NCBI GenBank assembly: GCA_028280575.1
Contig: JANQLN010000057.1
Coordinates: forward strand, 1 to 64,000
From: Clostridia bacterium
GTDB taxonomy: Bacteria > Bacillota > Clostridia > Acetivibrionales > STF1-152
Reading direction: 5' to 3'
DNA: 64,000 nucleotides
Below, piece after piece: positions 30,002-40,737 of this stretch (within the stretch, counting starts at the first letter, position 1; each line of letters begins with the position of its first letter). The notes beneath the pieces were generated by a model that was not told the DNA's origin, did no database searches, and saw only the letters and a list, made by a program, of their open reading frames with translations. Position numbers and translations under genes: made by a program.

Positions 30002-30388
30002 CTACACCTCCATTTCTTTCACTTTCACATAATCACAATACTGCTCTTCAATATTTTTTAACGATAAATACATAGTTTCAAGCAGTACACCTGTTTTTTC
30101 AAGCATCTTCGAATCCAGTCCGCCGGGAATAATACATTCCAGATAGCCATCCTCAACTTCCAGTCCCGGATTCAGGCCCAAAACCCCTTTCAGCCCTACA
30201 ATTGCATTTTGGGTTATGCTGGACACCGACGCACATACCGTATCAAAACCGGCGTTTTTATCTTTTCCTGAAAACAGTTTTAAAACTGCCCTGGCAGGCC
30301 CCGGCATCCTGACATAGTTTGCATGCCCGCTAACTATGTATTTGCAAATACTCCCATTCTCATCCCTGTATATACATATTTCAACCAT
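30002..30388 (-). CDS. prp: ribosomal-processing cysteine protease Prp
   Basis: between rplU and rpmA; GHA and DTVCASVSS motifs. Confidence 0.92.
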   Translation of the reverse strand: MVEICIYRDENGSICKYIVSGHANYVRMPGPARAVLKLFSGKDKNAGFDTVCASVSSITQNAIVGLKGVLGLNPGLEVEDGYLECIIPGGLDSKMLEKTGVLLETMYLSLKNIEEQYCDYVKVKEMEV

Positions 30389-30699
30389 TATGCCTCAATC
30401 TTTTCAATCTGTACCTTGGTATATGGCTGCCTGTGTCCCTGCTTTCTCCTATAACCCTTTTTGGCTTTGAACTTGAACACAACAATCTTTTTATCCTTGC
30501 CATGTCCGATTACCTTTGCACCCACGCTTGCCCCATCAACATAAGGGGCTCCAAAGTCCACTTTTCCTTCATTGGAAACGGCAAGCACTTTATCAAAGGT
30601 ATAATCCGCACCTGCTTCGGCTTCAACCTTCTCAATGAAGACCACATCACCTTCCTGAACCTTGTACTGCTTGCCACCTGTCTCAATTACAGCATACAT
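30388..30699 (-). CDS. rplU: 50S ribosomal protein L21
   Basis: [35 protein letters not shown]. Confidence 0.97.
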   Translation of the reverse strand: MYAVIETGGKQYKVQEGDVVFIEKVEAEAGADYTFDKVLAVSNEGKVDFGAPYVDGASVGAKVIGHGKDKKIVVFKFKAKKGYRRKQGHRQPYTKVQIEKIEA

Positions 30700-30986
30700 T
30701 CACCAACACCTCCTCATCCCAGTCTCGCCAGCAATATGCCCGGAAATAGCTGCTTACACATTACTAAACCAGACATATATTAATCCATAAGCCGTCGTTT
30801 GTCACACTTATGTCATTCGGGGGGAATTATTGAATTCCTCTTATAGAAATAAACAAACAATGCTAATCATTTGCCCTTTTCTAAAAACCCTGGCTGAGCG
30901 GCTACCGATACATATTACCACAAGGCGGCTTCCTTTGTCAATTGATCGGAATTTTTGAGCAAATTGTTTATATTTTGACGTTACTG

Positions 30987-32462
30987 CTATATAGCCTTTG
31001 TTTTACCCTGTCCATTTATTATAATTTCATCTCTGAGCAGCTCATCGTTTGGTATAATCGACATTTTTTTTCTGTATGTTTTTTGAAGCAATTTCAGGTT
31101 TTTCCCTTTTTCACCCTTTAGTATTGCTGCAACCGTGGGATGCACCTCAATTATAATATTACCGCTTCCCTTTATCTTCGCAAATTCTCCTATCTGTTTC
31201 TCAACCTTAAGAGCAATAGATTCAGGCGCAGCTATTTGCCCGGCACCTTCACAGTGGGGACATTCTGTCGTCATAAATGAATTTAAGCCCTGTCTTACCT
31301 TTTTTCTTGTCATTTCGGTAAGTCCCAGACCCGTCATACCAACTACTATAGTTTTGGTTCTATCCTTCTTAAGTGATTGCCTCAATGAGTTAAGCACATG
31401 TTTTCTATTTTTTACATCGGTCATATCAATAAAATCAATAATTATAATCCCGCCAATGTCCCTCAGCCTGATCTGCTTTGCAATTTCAGCGGCAGCCTGT
31501 ATATTTGTTTTGAGAACAGTATTTTCAAGATTCTCCTTACCTACATATTTCCCGGTATTCACATCTATAACCGTAAGGGCTTCTGTCCTGTCAATTACTA
31601 TATATCCACCACATTTTAGCCAAACCTTCCTGTTTAACGCCTGTGTTATTTTTCTGTCTATATTGTAATACTCGAACATATCATACTCTTTATTATACAT
31701 TTGAACCTTATTTTTTAATTTTGGTGAAATCATATCAACCAGTTCAAGAACATTTTTATATTCCTTTTTATCATTGATAATAAATCTGTTGATTTCAGGT
31801 GTAAACGTATCTCTGACTGTTTTGTACACCAAACTCAAGTCCTTGTAAATGCATTTTGGAATACCACCGAACCTCTCTTTTCTTTTTATTTTTTTCCATT
31901 GCTTCATCAAAAAAGAGATATCACTTTCAAACTCTTCCAATGTCCTGCCTTCAGAAGCAGTACGGACAATTAAACCCATTCCTTCCGGCTTGATTGTCTG
32001 GGCAAACTTTTTTAATCTGGTTCTTTCCTTGGCATTATCAATCCTGCGTGATATACCAATATAATCTGCATTGGGAAGCAGGACCAAATGCCTGCCCGGC
32101 AAGGTTATTTGTGCAGTTACTCTAGGTCCTTTCGTACCGATAGGCTCTTTTATAACCTGAACTGTTATTTCCTGCCCCGGCTTCAACAACCTTTCTATAC
32201 TGTATCTTTTCACTTTTTGATTTAATTCTTCATCTTCATATAGAGCATCTCCCACATATAAAAAGGCATTTTTTTCGTATCCTATATCAACAAATGCCGC
32301 TTGCATCCCCGGAAGCACACTGTTTACACTGCCCCTGTAAATATTTCCTACCAATCTTTCCGTATCAGGCCTCTCTATATAAAATTCTACAAGCTCATTG
32401 TTTTCCAAAACAGCAAGTCTCGTTCCTTCCAAAGCAACATCAACAATTATTTCCTTTTTCAT
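30987..32462 (-). CDS. rng: ribonuclease G/E family protein
   Basis: NIYRGSVNSVLPGMQAAFVDIGYEKNAFL S1-like domain; IIIIDFIDM; TECPHCEGAG. Confidence 0.93.
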   Translation of the reverse strand: MKKEIIVDVALEGTRLAVLENNELVEFYIERPDTERLVGNIYRGSVNSVLPGMQAAFVDIGYEKNAFLYVGDALYEDEELNQKVKRYSIERLLKPGQEITVQVIKEPIGTKGPRVTAQITLPGRHLVLLPNADYIGISRRIDNAKERTRLKKFAQTIKPEGMGLIVRTASEGRTLEEFESDISFLMKQWKKIKRKERFGGIPKCIYKDLSLVYKTVRDTFTPEINRFIINDKKEYKNVLELVDMISPKLKNKVQMYNKEYDMFEYYNIDRKITQALNRKVWLKCGGYIVIDRTEALTVIDVNTGKYVGKENLENTVLKTNIQAAAEIAKQIRLRDIGGIIIIDFIDMTDVKNRKHVLNSLRQSLKKDRTKTIVVGMTGLGLTEMTRKKVRQGLNSFMTTECPHCEGAGQIAAPESIALKVEKQIGEFAKIKGSGNIIIEVHPTVAAILKGEKGKNLKLLQKTYRKKMSIIPNDELLRDEIIINGQGKTKAI

Positions 32463-32549
32463 AAATTCACCTCCTTATAAACTGTTATTTAATAATATAC
32501 CATAATATTACATCATTATAAACCAATCATTAATTTGCCTTTAAATATT

Positions 32550-33311
32550 TTAATCTGCAAAGAGCTTCCTCCGATGTATTTCACATATATTTATGTCCTG
32601 TCCCAATACTGATTTCAAAGCCTCTGCAAAGAGCTCAGGCTTTAAATTCCCTCTGCTGCCCGCACGTACCAGCAAAGAAAATATCAAAACGGTGCCCTCA
32701 CAACTTTCAAAAAGATCACTATATTTCTCTTTTGCCAACTTATCCGGGAAATAACTCATATTAGAATTATATCCAAATTCCAGCTCTTTGAATCCTGATT
32801 CACTTAATATTTTTACGCCTATGTCCAATATCATAGGTTTTATATCAATAATACCAACCTTTTTGCGGGTTCTTTTTTCAACGGTTATTTCATCCTGGGA
32901 AATAAGTTTTTTTATTGATTGTTTAATATATTCCTCGGTTTTTCCAAATTGGATTGATACTATCAAATCATACAGGGCCCCTTGTATCGAAGACATTATA
33001 TTGCCTTTGCCCTCAACAGGCGATACCTTTAAAATTTTCAAACCTGCCGGAAGGCTTCCATTCATTTTTTCCATGAAAACATCATTCTTCATTTCCTCAT
33101 CAAGAACTATATCAACATACTCTCCTTCACTTGTTACACCTACGGCAAGTGGCAGCCCAAACACAAGCTTGGGCCTGGGATTGAATCCACACGAGTATGA
33201 AACAGGTATGTGTGAACGTCTCAATGCCCTTTCAAAAACCCTCATCATATCAAGATGGGAAATAAATTTCACCTCTTTACCCCTGGCAAATACAGCTCTT
33301 AAATTGTACAA
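32550..33311 (-). CDS. TIGR03936 radical-SAM-associated protein (DUF2344)
   Basis: FARGKEVKFISHLDMMRVFERALRRSHIPVSYSCGFNPRP. Confidence 0.85.
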   Translation of the reverse strand: MYNLRAVFARGKEVKFISHLDMMRVFERALRRSHIPVSYSCGFNPRPKLVFGLPLAVGVTSEGEYVDIVLDEEMKNDVFMEKMNGSLPAGLKILKVSPVEGKGNIMSSIQGALYDLIVSIQFGKTEEYIKQSIKKLISQDEITVEKRTRKKVGIIDIKPMILDIGVKILSESGFKELEFGYNSNMSYFPDKLAKEKYSDLFESCEGTVLIFSLLVRAGSRGNLKPELFAEALKSVLGQDINICEIHRRKLFAD

Positions 33312-33331
33312 GATTTACCTCCGTTCTTCTT

Positions 33332-35176
33332 TTATCTGCATATTTCCGAATCAAAAACTGCTGCTCCGCACCCGGAACAGATATCTTTACAGTTGCCGGT
33401 CAATTCACCTTTATAAGCTTTCTCCCGTTCTTTTACCAGAAATTTTTTTGATACTCCTATGTCAATGTGGTCCCATGGCAATAATTCTTCACTGCTTCTC
33501 TTTCTGGACGTATAAAACGCCGGGTCTACACCTGACTCGTCAAAAGCTTCCAGCCATAGGCCGTATCTAAAATGCTCATGCCAGGCGTCAAATTTACATC
33601 CTTTTTTCCATGCCTTCAGCAAAACCTTGCCTGTCCGCCTGTCACCTCTTGCAAATACGGCTTCAAGCATGCTAAGCTCCGGATCATGCCAGTTATAACT
33701 AATATATTTGCTTCTCAATCTGTCTTTTAAATATTCCTGTTTGTCTCTTATTAATAATATATTATCCTGTACTTCCCATTGGAACGGTGTAAAAACCTTT
33801 GGTATGAAACAGGAAGTACTCACCGTTATATTTAATCTGCGATTTGGTTTTCCCTTAACCTCACGATATGCATCCAATACTTTAAATACAAGGTCCACAA
33901 TCCCATCAACATCATCCATGGTTTCACCGGGCAATCCCAGCATGAAATATAATTTTATATTATTCCAACCGCCTTGGAATGCCATTTTAACCGACTTTAT
34001 CAGGTCTTCTTCCGTCACTCCCTTATTAATTACATTCCTCAATCTTTGAGTTCCTGCTTCAGGAGCAAAAGTAAGTCCGCTTTTCCTTACCTTGCTTGCT
34101 TTTTCCATTAGATCAAGTGAAAATGAATCTATTCTTAAAGAGGGAAGTGAAAGGTTCACTCTATTTTTCTCTGTTTCTCCGACAAGCCCGCCGGTCAGCT
34201 TCTCTATTTCAGAATAATCACTTGTACTTAAGGATACAAGTGATATTTCTTCATAACCCGTACTTTCAATTGTTTTGCCTGCAATATCCATAAGCCTGCC
34301 GCTGCTTCTTTCCCTTACAGGCCGGTATACAAATCCTGCCTGGCAAAACCTGCATCCCCTGATGCATCCCCTGTATAGCTCCAGCATAGCCCTGTTGTGT
34401 ACAATATCAATATAAGGTACAATAACATCTTCAGGAAAAAAAGATGTATCCAGATCGTGTACAATTCTTTTCCTTATCTTTTCAGGAAAGGCACTGTCAA
34501 CAGGCATGAATGATTTCAATGTCATGTCACCATTATACCGGGGCAAATACAACGAGGGCACATAAATACCTTCAATTCCTGCAATGCTCTTTAAAAATCC
34601 CTGTTTAGACTCATTACTTCCTCTCCAAACCATATACCTGTCCAGCAGTTCATTTATAACATTTTCTCCCTCTCCAATAATAAAAAAGTCCACAAAATCG
34701 GCCAAAGGCTCCGGATTATAAGCACATGGCCCGCCTGCACATACAAATGGATGCTCTTCTCCCCTATCAGCTGCTAAAACGGGAACCCTGCCCAAATCCA
34801 ACATATTTAAAATATTAGTATAACTCATTTCATATTGAAGGGTAAATCCTATAATATCGAAAATATTTAAAGGGTCTTTCGTTTCAAGAGAAAACAGGGG
34901 TAAATCATTTTCCCTCATTTTATCCTCCATGTCTGTCCATGGAGAAAAAAAACGTTCACAGTAAGTGTCATCTCTTTTATTTATTAAATGATATAATATT
35001 TTCATACCAAGATGGGACATACCTATTTCATACACATCTGGAAAGCAAAATGCAAACCTGGCGGGAATATTCTTTGGGTCTTTTTTCACCATATTCCATT
35101 CATTCCCAGCATACCTTGCAGGCTTCTCAACAGACATTAAAATTTTATTACTTAAGCCAACTGCCAAGCTTTTCAT
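33332..35176 (-). CDS. TIGR03960 family B12-binding-domain radical SAM protein
   Basis: GCIRGCRFCQAG 4Fe-4S motif, FCFPDVYEIGMSHLGMKILYHLIN. Confidence 0.92.
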   Translation of the reverse strand: MKSLAVGLSNKILMSVEKPARYAGNEWNMVKKDPKNIPARFAFCFPDVYEIGMSHLGMKILYHLINKRDDTYCERFFSPWTDMEDKMRENDLPLFSLETKDPLNIFDIIGFTLQYEMSYTNILNMLDLGRVPVLAADRGEEHPFVCAGGPCAYNPEPLADFVDFFIIGEGENVINELLDRYMVWRGSNESKQGFLKSIAGIEGIYVPSLYLPRYNGDMTLKSFMPVDSAFPEKIRKRIVHDLDTSFFPEDVIVPYIDIVHNRAMLELYRGCIRGCRFCQAGFVYRPVRERSSGRLMDIAGKTIESTGYEEISLVSLSTSDYSEIEKLTGGLVGETEKNRVNLSLPSLRIDSFSLDLMEKASKVRKSGLTFAPEAGTQRLRNVINKGVTEEDLIKSVKMAFQGGWNNIKLYFMLGLPGETMDDVDGIVDLVFKVLDAYREVKGKPNRRLNITVSTSCFIPKVFTPFQWEVQDNILLIRDKQEYLKDRLRSKYISYNWHDPELSMLEAVFARGDRRTGKVLLKAWKKGCKFDAWHEHFRYGLWLEAFDESGVDPAFYTSRKRSSEELLPWDHIDIGVSKKFLVKEREKAYKGELTGNCKDICSGCGAAVFDSEICR

Positions 35177-35287
35177 CCTTTCAAAATCATCCTTAATAAT
35201 GGGAAGGCCATCCTCCCATTACTGTATATACACCAGCAATTAATAATTGCCTATTCTCCATTCTTTATATTTTACCACAAAAAGAAT

Positions 35288-35324
35288 ATCCCGTTCAACA
35301 TGCTTTTGGCATATTAAACGGGAT
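35288..35324 (-). terminator. hairpin downstream of GH95 gene
   Basis: ATCCCGTT...AACGGGAT followed on minus strand by ATTCTTTTTG. Confidence 0.5.
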
Positions 35325-35477
35325 ACTCCCCCTGTCTCCCCCTATAACCGAACAAACAATCCATTTTGTCTAATAATATTATACTATCCATTTTGTCGCA
35401 TGTCAAGCGTTTTAAAAAAACTGAAAAGTTGTTCTAAGTATAAGCATAAAGATTTTTATTCCTTATGCTTTATACTA

Positions 35478-37760
35478 TTATGCCTCATATATAATACACT
35501 TTTCATCTCTATTAATACCTATTTTCAAATTCTCTCCAATTTCACAATCAATAATCGTCTTTTGTCCGCTTTTCCCAATAGTTAAAACCCTTTTATCAAA
35601 ACAATTTTCAATTATGTATTCAGCACTCTTCGAAGTCTCTAAACTTATTGAAATAAGCTTGCCTGACTTCATTTTTGCAGAAACCTTTATACCATTCCAT
35701 CCTCTGAAATTTTTAAAACTTACATCCCCCTTTTTCCATTCCTCAGGTATGGCTGGGAAAACCTTTATTACTCCTTGGTCAGTCTTTAAAAGCATTTCCT
35801 GCAATGCATCTGCTGCACACATATTAGCCTCAAGTGTAAATGGTCTATAATGCAAACTGGATACTCCTCTTTTTTTATAATCACCATTAATATGGAAACC
35901 GTTAGGGGAACAAAAATTCTCCCAAAAGAGCTTCAGCTGATAGGCAGCGCCTTCTCCATTACCCTGTACCCCATAGAATTGTGCCATCCATGGAAATGAA
36001 AAACCTACCCACAATCCTGATCCTAATAATTCTAGATTGCTCACTGTTGCATCTATAATTTCCTTATCCTTTTTATTGTTATCATATGAAAGCAGTCTTA
36101 AAGGATAAATCCCCATAGCATGAGAATGATGTCTGTGACTCTCCTTTAGTTCTTCATTTTCATTTAACATCAATACCTTGTGTTCATTTACTGCCATTTC
36201 GTCTAATTTATTAAGGACTTTATCCCATTTAGAATATTCATCATATCCTAAAGTTTTTGCCATTTCTCCAAGGGTCTTAAAAAGGTAAATTAGAAGTGCC
36301 TGGTCATAATTACTGTTTGGTGTAAGCCATGCCTCAAGTTCATCATCATGTATTTCTGGTGAAGAAGATAATGGCAGCTTCAATTTCCCATTTTCGTCTT
36401 TTTCTAACCACCTTGTAATACAAATAGCAGTTTTCTTAAAGTATGGATATGCTTTTTGTTCTAAAAATTTATCATCCCCAGTATAACGCCAATATAGTTC
36501 AAAGTTCTGGCATAGCCATATTTGATTAGTAAGTGTCAAGGAATACATAGGCCATCCCCCAAGAGGTTTGCCCTTAATTGTCATAACTGATGGTAAACAT
36601 AGTCCTTTTGAATCAAAAAAAGTATTTGCGAATTCTCTTGCCTCCGGCACCAGATTCCATAAAAAATCTATAAAGCTTTCTCCTTCTTCCAAGTGATTAG
36701 CCTTAAAATAATGACAATAACTCATTTGTGTATTTAAGTCATTGTGGTAATCTCCCTTCCATGGCGGCAAATTACCTTCATCCGCTGTCCACACACCCTG
36801 AAGCGGCATAGGTGGAGCACCCTTTCTAGAGCATGATCCAAAAAGATAGTTTGTTAGATACCACTGTTTTTCAAACATTTTGTCCGGAAGGCTTATAGAG
36901 CTTTTCTCCCAAAAGTTTTTCCACCATTCACAATGGGTTGCCATCATATTTTCATACCCTTTGCTCATTGCTTCCTTTATTATTTTCTTACTCTGTTTTA
37001 CCCAATCTTCTTCTTCATTACCGCACCCTATATAAAATAGTATATCTTTTCCAGATTTAAACTCATTTTCTAATGTAAATACTCCATATTCAAAATCCTC
37101 TGCTGTTTTCTGAACAAACCATTTTAGATTATTTTCTTCAAACCATTCTTTATGTGGATAGCATAATTTATCTAGAGAACCTACGGAAATATTTCTTTCA
37201 ACAGATCCTTCATCTTGTCTTTCTTCACCTATAACACCAAATGCAGGCATAACTATAGTTATTTCAGGGATAACAATATTCCCTTCAATTCTTATCCATC
37301 CAATTTTCTTTTCAGAATGGAGGTAAGTTTTTACATTAATACACCCATTACTAAAATATAAATCGACCTGTGCCATAGCCTTATCTAATTTTAAGCTACT
37401 TTTTATTTGTTCTGGTTTTTCAGCAAAGTTTAACTCTAACCGTCCTGCAGGAATTTTCGTAGGAGTAGGATTGCTATAACAATTATCAAAGTTTTTTCTA
37501 ATTTTATCCTGGTTTTGTTCCCTTACAAGTTCTATAAGCTTTTTATAATTAAAATCCTTACTTAAAGTTTCTTTTGCAGAACGGTTGTCCCATAGATCTG
37601 CCCTGTCCAAACTAAATTTTAATGGATGTCCATCTCCCCATACAAGGCATCCCAAAAGGCCGTTCCCCAATGGAAGCCCTTCATCCCACTTAGAAATTGA
37701 TTCTTCAAAGTATAAATCACAATATGGTTTTGGTAAACAATTTATTTCATCAATATTCAC
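35478..37760 (-). CDS. glycoside hydrolase family 95-like protein
   Basis: EGLPLGNGLLGCLVWG; PLQGVWTADEGNLPPWKGDYHNDLNTQMSYCHYF; HHSHAMGIYPLRL. Confidence 0.8.
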   Translation of the reverse strand: MNIDEINCLPKPYCDLYFEESISKWDEGLPLGNGLLGCLVWGDGHPLKFSLDRADLWDNRSAKETLSKDFNYKKLIELVREQNQDKIRKNFDNCYSNPTPTKIPAGRLELNFAEKPEQIKSSLKLDKAMAQVDLYFSNGCINVKTYLHSEKKIGWIRIEGNIVIPEITIVMPAFGVIGEERQDEGSVERNISVGSLDKLCYPHKEWFEENNLKWFVQKTAEDFEYGVFTLENEFKSGKDILFYIGCGNEEEDWVKQSKKIIKEAMSKGYENMMATHCEWWKNFWEKSSISLPDKMFEKQWYLTNYLFGSCSRKGAPPMPLQGVWTADEGNLPPWKGDYHNDLNTQMSYCHYFKANHLEEGESFIDFLWNLVPEAREFANTFFDSKGLCLPSVMTIKGKPLGGWPMYSLTLTNQIWLCQNFELYWRYTGDDKFLEQKAYPYFKKTAICITRWLEKDENGKLKLPLSSSPEIHDDELEAWLTPNSNYDQALLIYLFKTLGEMAKTLGYDEYSKWDKVLNKLDEMAVNEHKVLMLNENEELKESHRHHSHAMGIYPLRLLSYDNNKKDKEIIDATVSNLELLGSGLWVGFSFPWMAQFYGVQGNGEGAAYQLKLFWENFCSPNGFHINGDYKKRGVSSLHYRPFTLEANMCAADALQEMLLKTDQGVIKVFPAIPEEWKKGDVSFKNFRGWNGIKVSAKMKSGKLISISLETSKSAEYIIENCFDKRVLTIGKSGQKTIIDCEIGENLKIGINRDEKCIIYEA

Positions 37761-37870
37761 TAATAATCCTCCTTATACTGCTTTGCTATATAACAATTTT
37801 AGATTATATTATTATTTTATAACATAATACTTAAGGGAACAATTATATAAACATATAAACAATAAAATTT

Positions 37871-38005
37871 TTACTCAACAAGTTTATCAATAAATTTTTC
37901 ATATTTGCCATCATTGGCTACCTGATTTTAATAAAACTCTTCAACTACCCTATATAAATTAAAATCAGCATTAAACACCTTGTTTTTTCGAAAAATTAAC
38001 TTCAT
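37871..38005 (-). pseudogene. small gene remnant with one in-frame stop
   Basis: MKLIFRKNKVFNADFNLYRVVEEFY*NQVANDGKYEKFIDKLVE*. Confidence 0.3.
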
Positions 38006-38127
38006 GTGCCTAAATACCATCCTCAATTTTGAATCAAGTTTCTTATTATTATCATACATGATTCATTAAGTTATTTTCAATAGATATTTCTACTTTTCTT
38101 TTAAACAGAAGTTAAGCGCCTCACCAC

Positions 38128-38152
38128 GGCTGATCGGAAAAATCAGCCTTTT
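38128..38152 (+). terminator. hairpin with short T-run
   Basis: GGCTGAT-CGGAAAA-ATCAGCC-TTTT. Confidence 0.45.
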
Positions 38153-38265
38153 GACGTAATTGTATATACATATGCAGTCGGATTGATTATGGGCCGGCCA
38201 ATGATAAGATTAAAATAAGCTTTTTTAAAGCAGGGAAGATGGTCAAGCAGGAGGGGGAGCAATGA

Positions 38266-39180
38266 ATGAAAAGTGTAATTAAGGTCAGTGATTTTCGAAA
38301 AAACTATGGTCAGCTCCAGGCGGTAAAGGGTATTAGTTTTGAAGTAGAACGGGGCGAAATTTTTGGACTTCTCGGTCCGAATGGTGCCGGTAAAACCAGT
38401 ATCCTTGAATGCCTAGAGGGTTTACGAATACCGGATGGTGGTTCAATTCAGGTTTTGGGTTTGAATCCGGCCGGCCAGGCTGAACAGTTATATAATCAGA
38501 TCGGGGTGCAGCTGCAAAGTGCTGGCCTGCCTGATAATTTGCGGGTCGATGAGGCAATGAAGTTCTTTTGCGCCTATCACCGGGTATCCCCTCGTTATGA
38601 CCTGCTTGATCGTTTAGGTCTAACTGCCAAAAGGAATGCCCCGTATTTTCAGCTTTCCTTGGGTCAACAACGTCGGCTGCTCCTGTCTCTGGCCGTTGCC
38701 CATAATCCGGCGGTGCTCTTGCTGGATGAGCCGACAGCGGGGCTTGATGTTGCGGCCCGGGTTGAACTGCATCAAATGGTTAAGGAGATGCAAGCCGTCG
38801 GTACGACGATTATTCTGGCTACCCATGATATGGCCGAAGCTGAAGAACTGGCGGACCGGGTGGCGATCTTACTGGGAGGAGAGATAGCAGCTGCGGGTAC
38901 TCCCCTTGAACTAAGGGCAACCGGGGCCGGCCTGACCAAAGTTTTGGTCCGGACCGAAACGGCTTGCCTGTCTGATACCGGTCTGACTTGGCCGGGGGTA
39001 AAGCAGCATATTACCAAAGGTGAGTATAATATTTTTTATAGCAGTGATATCGCTCCTACCCTTTCGGCAGTAATCGGTTACATTGCCGTCCAACAAGACA
39101 GCTTGATTGATTTGAGGGTTGAATGCCCTTCGCTGGAAGACCGGTTTCTAGAAATCACCAATACAGGAGGTAGTGAGTAA
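38266..39180 (+). CDS. ABC transporter ATP-binding protein
   Basis: GLLGPNGAGKTS; LSLGQQRRL; LLLDEPTAGLD. Confidence 0.96.
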   Translation: MKSVIKVSDFRKNYGQLQAVKGISFEVERGEIFGLLGPNGAGKTSILECLEGLRIPDGGSIQVLGLNPAGQAEQLYNQIGVQLQSAGLPDNLRVDEAMKFFCAYHRVSPRYDLLDRLGLTAKRNAPYFQLSLGQQRRLLLSLAVAHNPAVLLLDEPTAGLDVAARVELHQMVKEMQAVGTTIILATHDMAEAEELADRVAILLGGEIAAAGTPLELRATGAGLTKVLVRTETACLSDTGLTWPGVKQHITKGEYNIFYSSDIAPTLSAVIGYIAVQQDSLIDLRVECPSLEDRFLEITNTGGSE

Positions 39181-39989
39181 TGAATGCATTTCTAAATCAT
39201 TTTTTATTTGAATTTAAGACTGGTATCCGCAATAAGACATTGCTGTTAATGAACTATTTGTTTCCATTCGGTTTTTACTTAATGCTCGGGGTTTTGATGA
39301 CCGAGATTTATCCTTTTTTCCGCGAGGTGATGATTTCGTCAATGGTGACTTTTGCGATTATTGCCGCGGCCTTGCTGGGATTACCGGATCCGCTGGTAAC
39401 AGCCCGGGAAGCCGGAATTTTTCGCAGCTATAAGATTAACGGTATACCAGCCCGTTCGATCTTATTGATCCCGGTTTTGACCACTATTTTTCATCTGTTG
39501 ATAATGGCAGTTGTCATCATAAGTACAGCTCCGCTTTTTTTTGCCGCACCACTACCGGTAAATTGGCCGGTTTTCTTTTTAATCTTCTTGCTGGCCGCTT
39601 TTGCCTGTTCCGGGCTCGGGGTCTTGATCGGGGTGATTTCGTCCAGTTCGCGGATGACAGTGTTATGGTCACAGATTATTTTTATTCCATCAATGATGCT
39701 GAGCGGATTGGTAATGCCGCTGGAAATTTTACCTGAAGTAATGCGTAGAGTCGCCCAATTGTTACCGGCAACTCATGCAATCAATGCCTTCCGTGGATTG
39801 ACCCAGCAGTTGAGCGTTGATTTTAATCCGATTGCCTCAATCCTCATCCTGCTGACCGGGGGGTTATTGGCCTTTTTTCTAGCCCTATACCTCTTTAACT
39901 GGGATCAGCGTAACCCGGTAACTAAGCATCGCTATTTAGCAATACTGGCCCTGCTCCCTTATCTGATTGGAGTATTCCTGTTTTCGTAA
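39180..39989 (+). CDS. ABC-2 type transporter permease
   Basis: hydrophobic 269-aa protein overlapping the ATPase gene stop. Confidence 0.9.
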   Translation: MNAFLNHFLFEFKTGIRNKTLLLMNYLFPFGFYLMLGVLMTEIYPFFREVMISSMVTFAIIAAALLGLPDPLVTAREAGIFRSYKINGIPARSILLIPVLTTIFHLLIMAVVIISTAPLFFAAPLPVNWPVFFLIFLLAAFACSGLGVLIGVISSSSRMTVLWSQIIFIPSMMLSGLVMPLEILPEVMRRVAQLLPATHAINAFRGLTQQLSVDFNPIASILILLTGGLLAFFLALYLFNWDQRNPVTKHRYLAILALLPYLIGVFLFS

Positions 39990-40047
39990 CAATAAGGTCA
40001 CCAGTTGGCAATCAAAGGGGTGCTTTGTGATATAATGGAGAGAGAAA

Positions 40048-40728
40048 TTGAAGGACAGCAATAAAAAAGGGAGCGATAGTATGTCTGAACAACTGGTCCG
40101 ATTGCTGATCGTTGATGATCACCCCTTTTTCCGCCAGGGAGTCAGCTTGTTTCTGGATGGTGTTGAGTGGGTGGAAGTGGTTGGTGACGCCGCTAACGGG
40201 AAGGAAGCCCTCAATATTTTGCATTATCAACCGGTCGATTTGGTTTTAATGGATTTGCAGATGCCGCAGATAAACGGCATTGAAACGACCAGACAGATCC
40301 TGGAACAATGGCCGACGGTAAAAGTGCTGGTCTTAACCAGCTTTAACACCTGGGATCAGGTTTATCAGGCCCTGCAAGCCGGGGCAAGCGGGTATTTGCT
40401 TAAAAATGCCAAACCAGAGCAATTGCTCGCTGCAATCAGGGCAGTTGCCGCTGGCGGAAGTTATTTGGGGACACATCTTGCCCGGGAACTGCTGGAAAGG
40501 GTAACGCGTGATCCGGCAGAAGAGAGTCAAGGATTATCACCCTTGACCGAGCGGGAAGTTGATGTACTGAAATTAATCGGTCGTGGACTGGGGAATAAAG
40601 AGATTGCCGGAGAATTATTCCTGAGTGTGAAGACTGTTAAGACCCATATCGCCAATATATTTACCAAGCTGGAACTAAGCAACAGGACACAAGCAGCGAT
40701 TTATGCTATTCGTCACGGTATGGTTTAG
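40048..40728 (+). CDS. NarL/LuxR family response regulator
   Basis: IVDDHPFFRQGV; DLVLMDLQMP; LTEREVDVLKLIGRGLGNKEIAGELFLSVKTVKTHI; likely start at 40081 (MSEQLV). Confidence 0.95.
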   Translation: MKDSNKKGSDSMSEQLVRLLIVDDHPFFRQGVSLFLDGVEWVEVVGDAANGKEALNILHYQPVDLVLMDLQMPQINGIETTRQILEQWPTVKVLVLTSFNTWDQVYQALQAGASGYLLKNAKPEQLLAAIRAVAAGGSYLGTHLARELLERVTRDPAEESQGLSPLTEREVDVLKLIGRGLGNKEIAGELFLSVKTVKTHIANIFTKLELSNRTQAAIYAIRHGMV

Positions 40729-40737
40729 GGGGGAATA

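Noticed and set aside
30700-30985. L21 leader RNA
   Set aside because: The position upstream of rplU is right, but I could not verify a conserved structure by eye; needs a covariance-model search (Rfam L21 leader).
31135-31668. 177-aa plus-strand ORF
   Set aside because: Antisense to RNase G; hydrophobic artefact of the opposite strand.
32788-33570. 260-aa plus-strand ORF
   Set aside because: Antisense to the DUF2344 and radical SAM genes.
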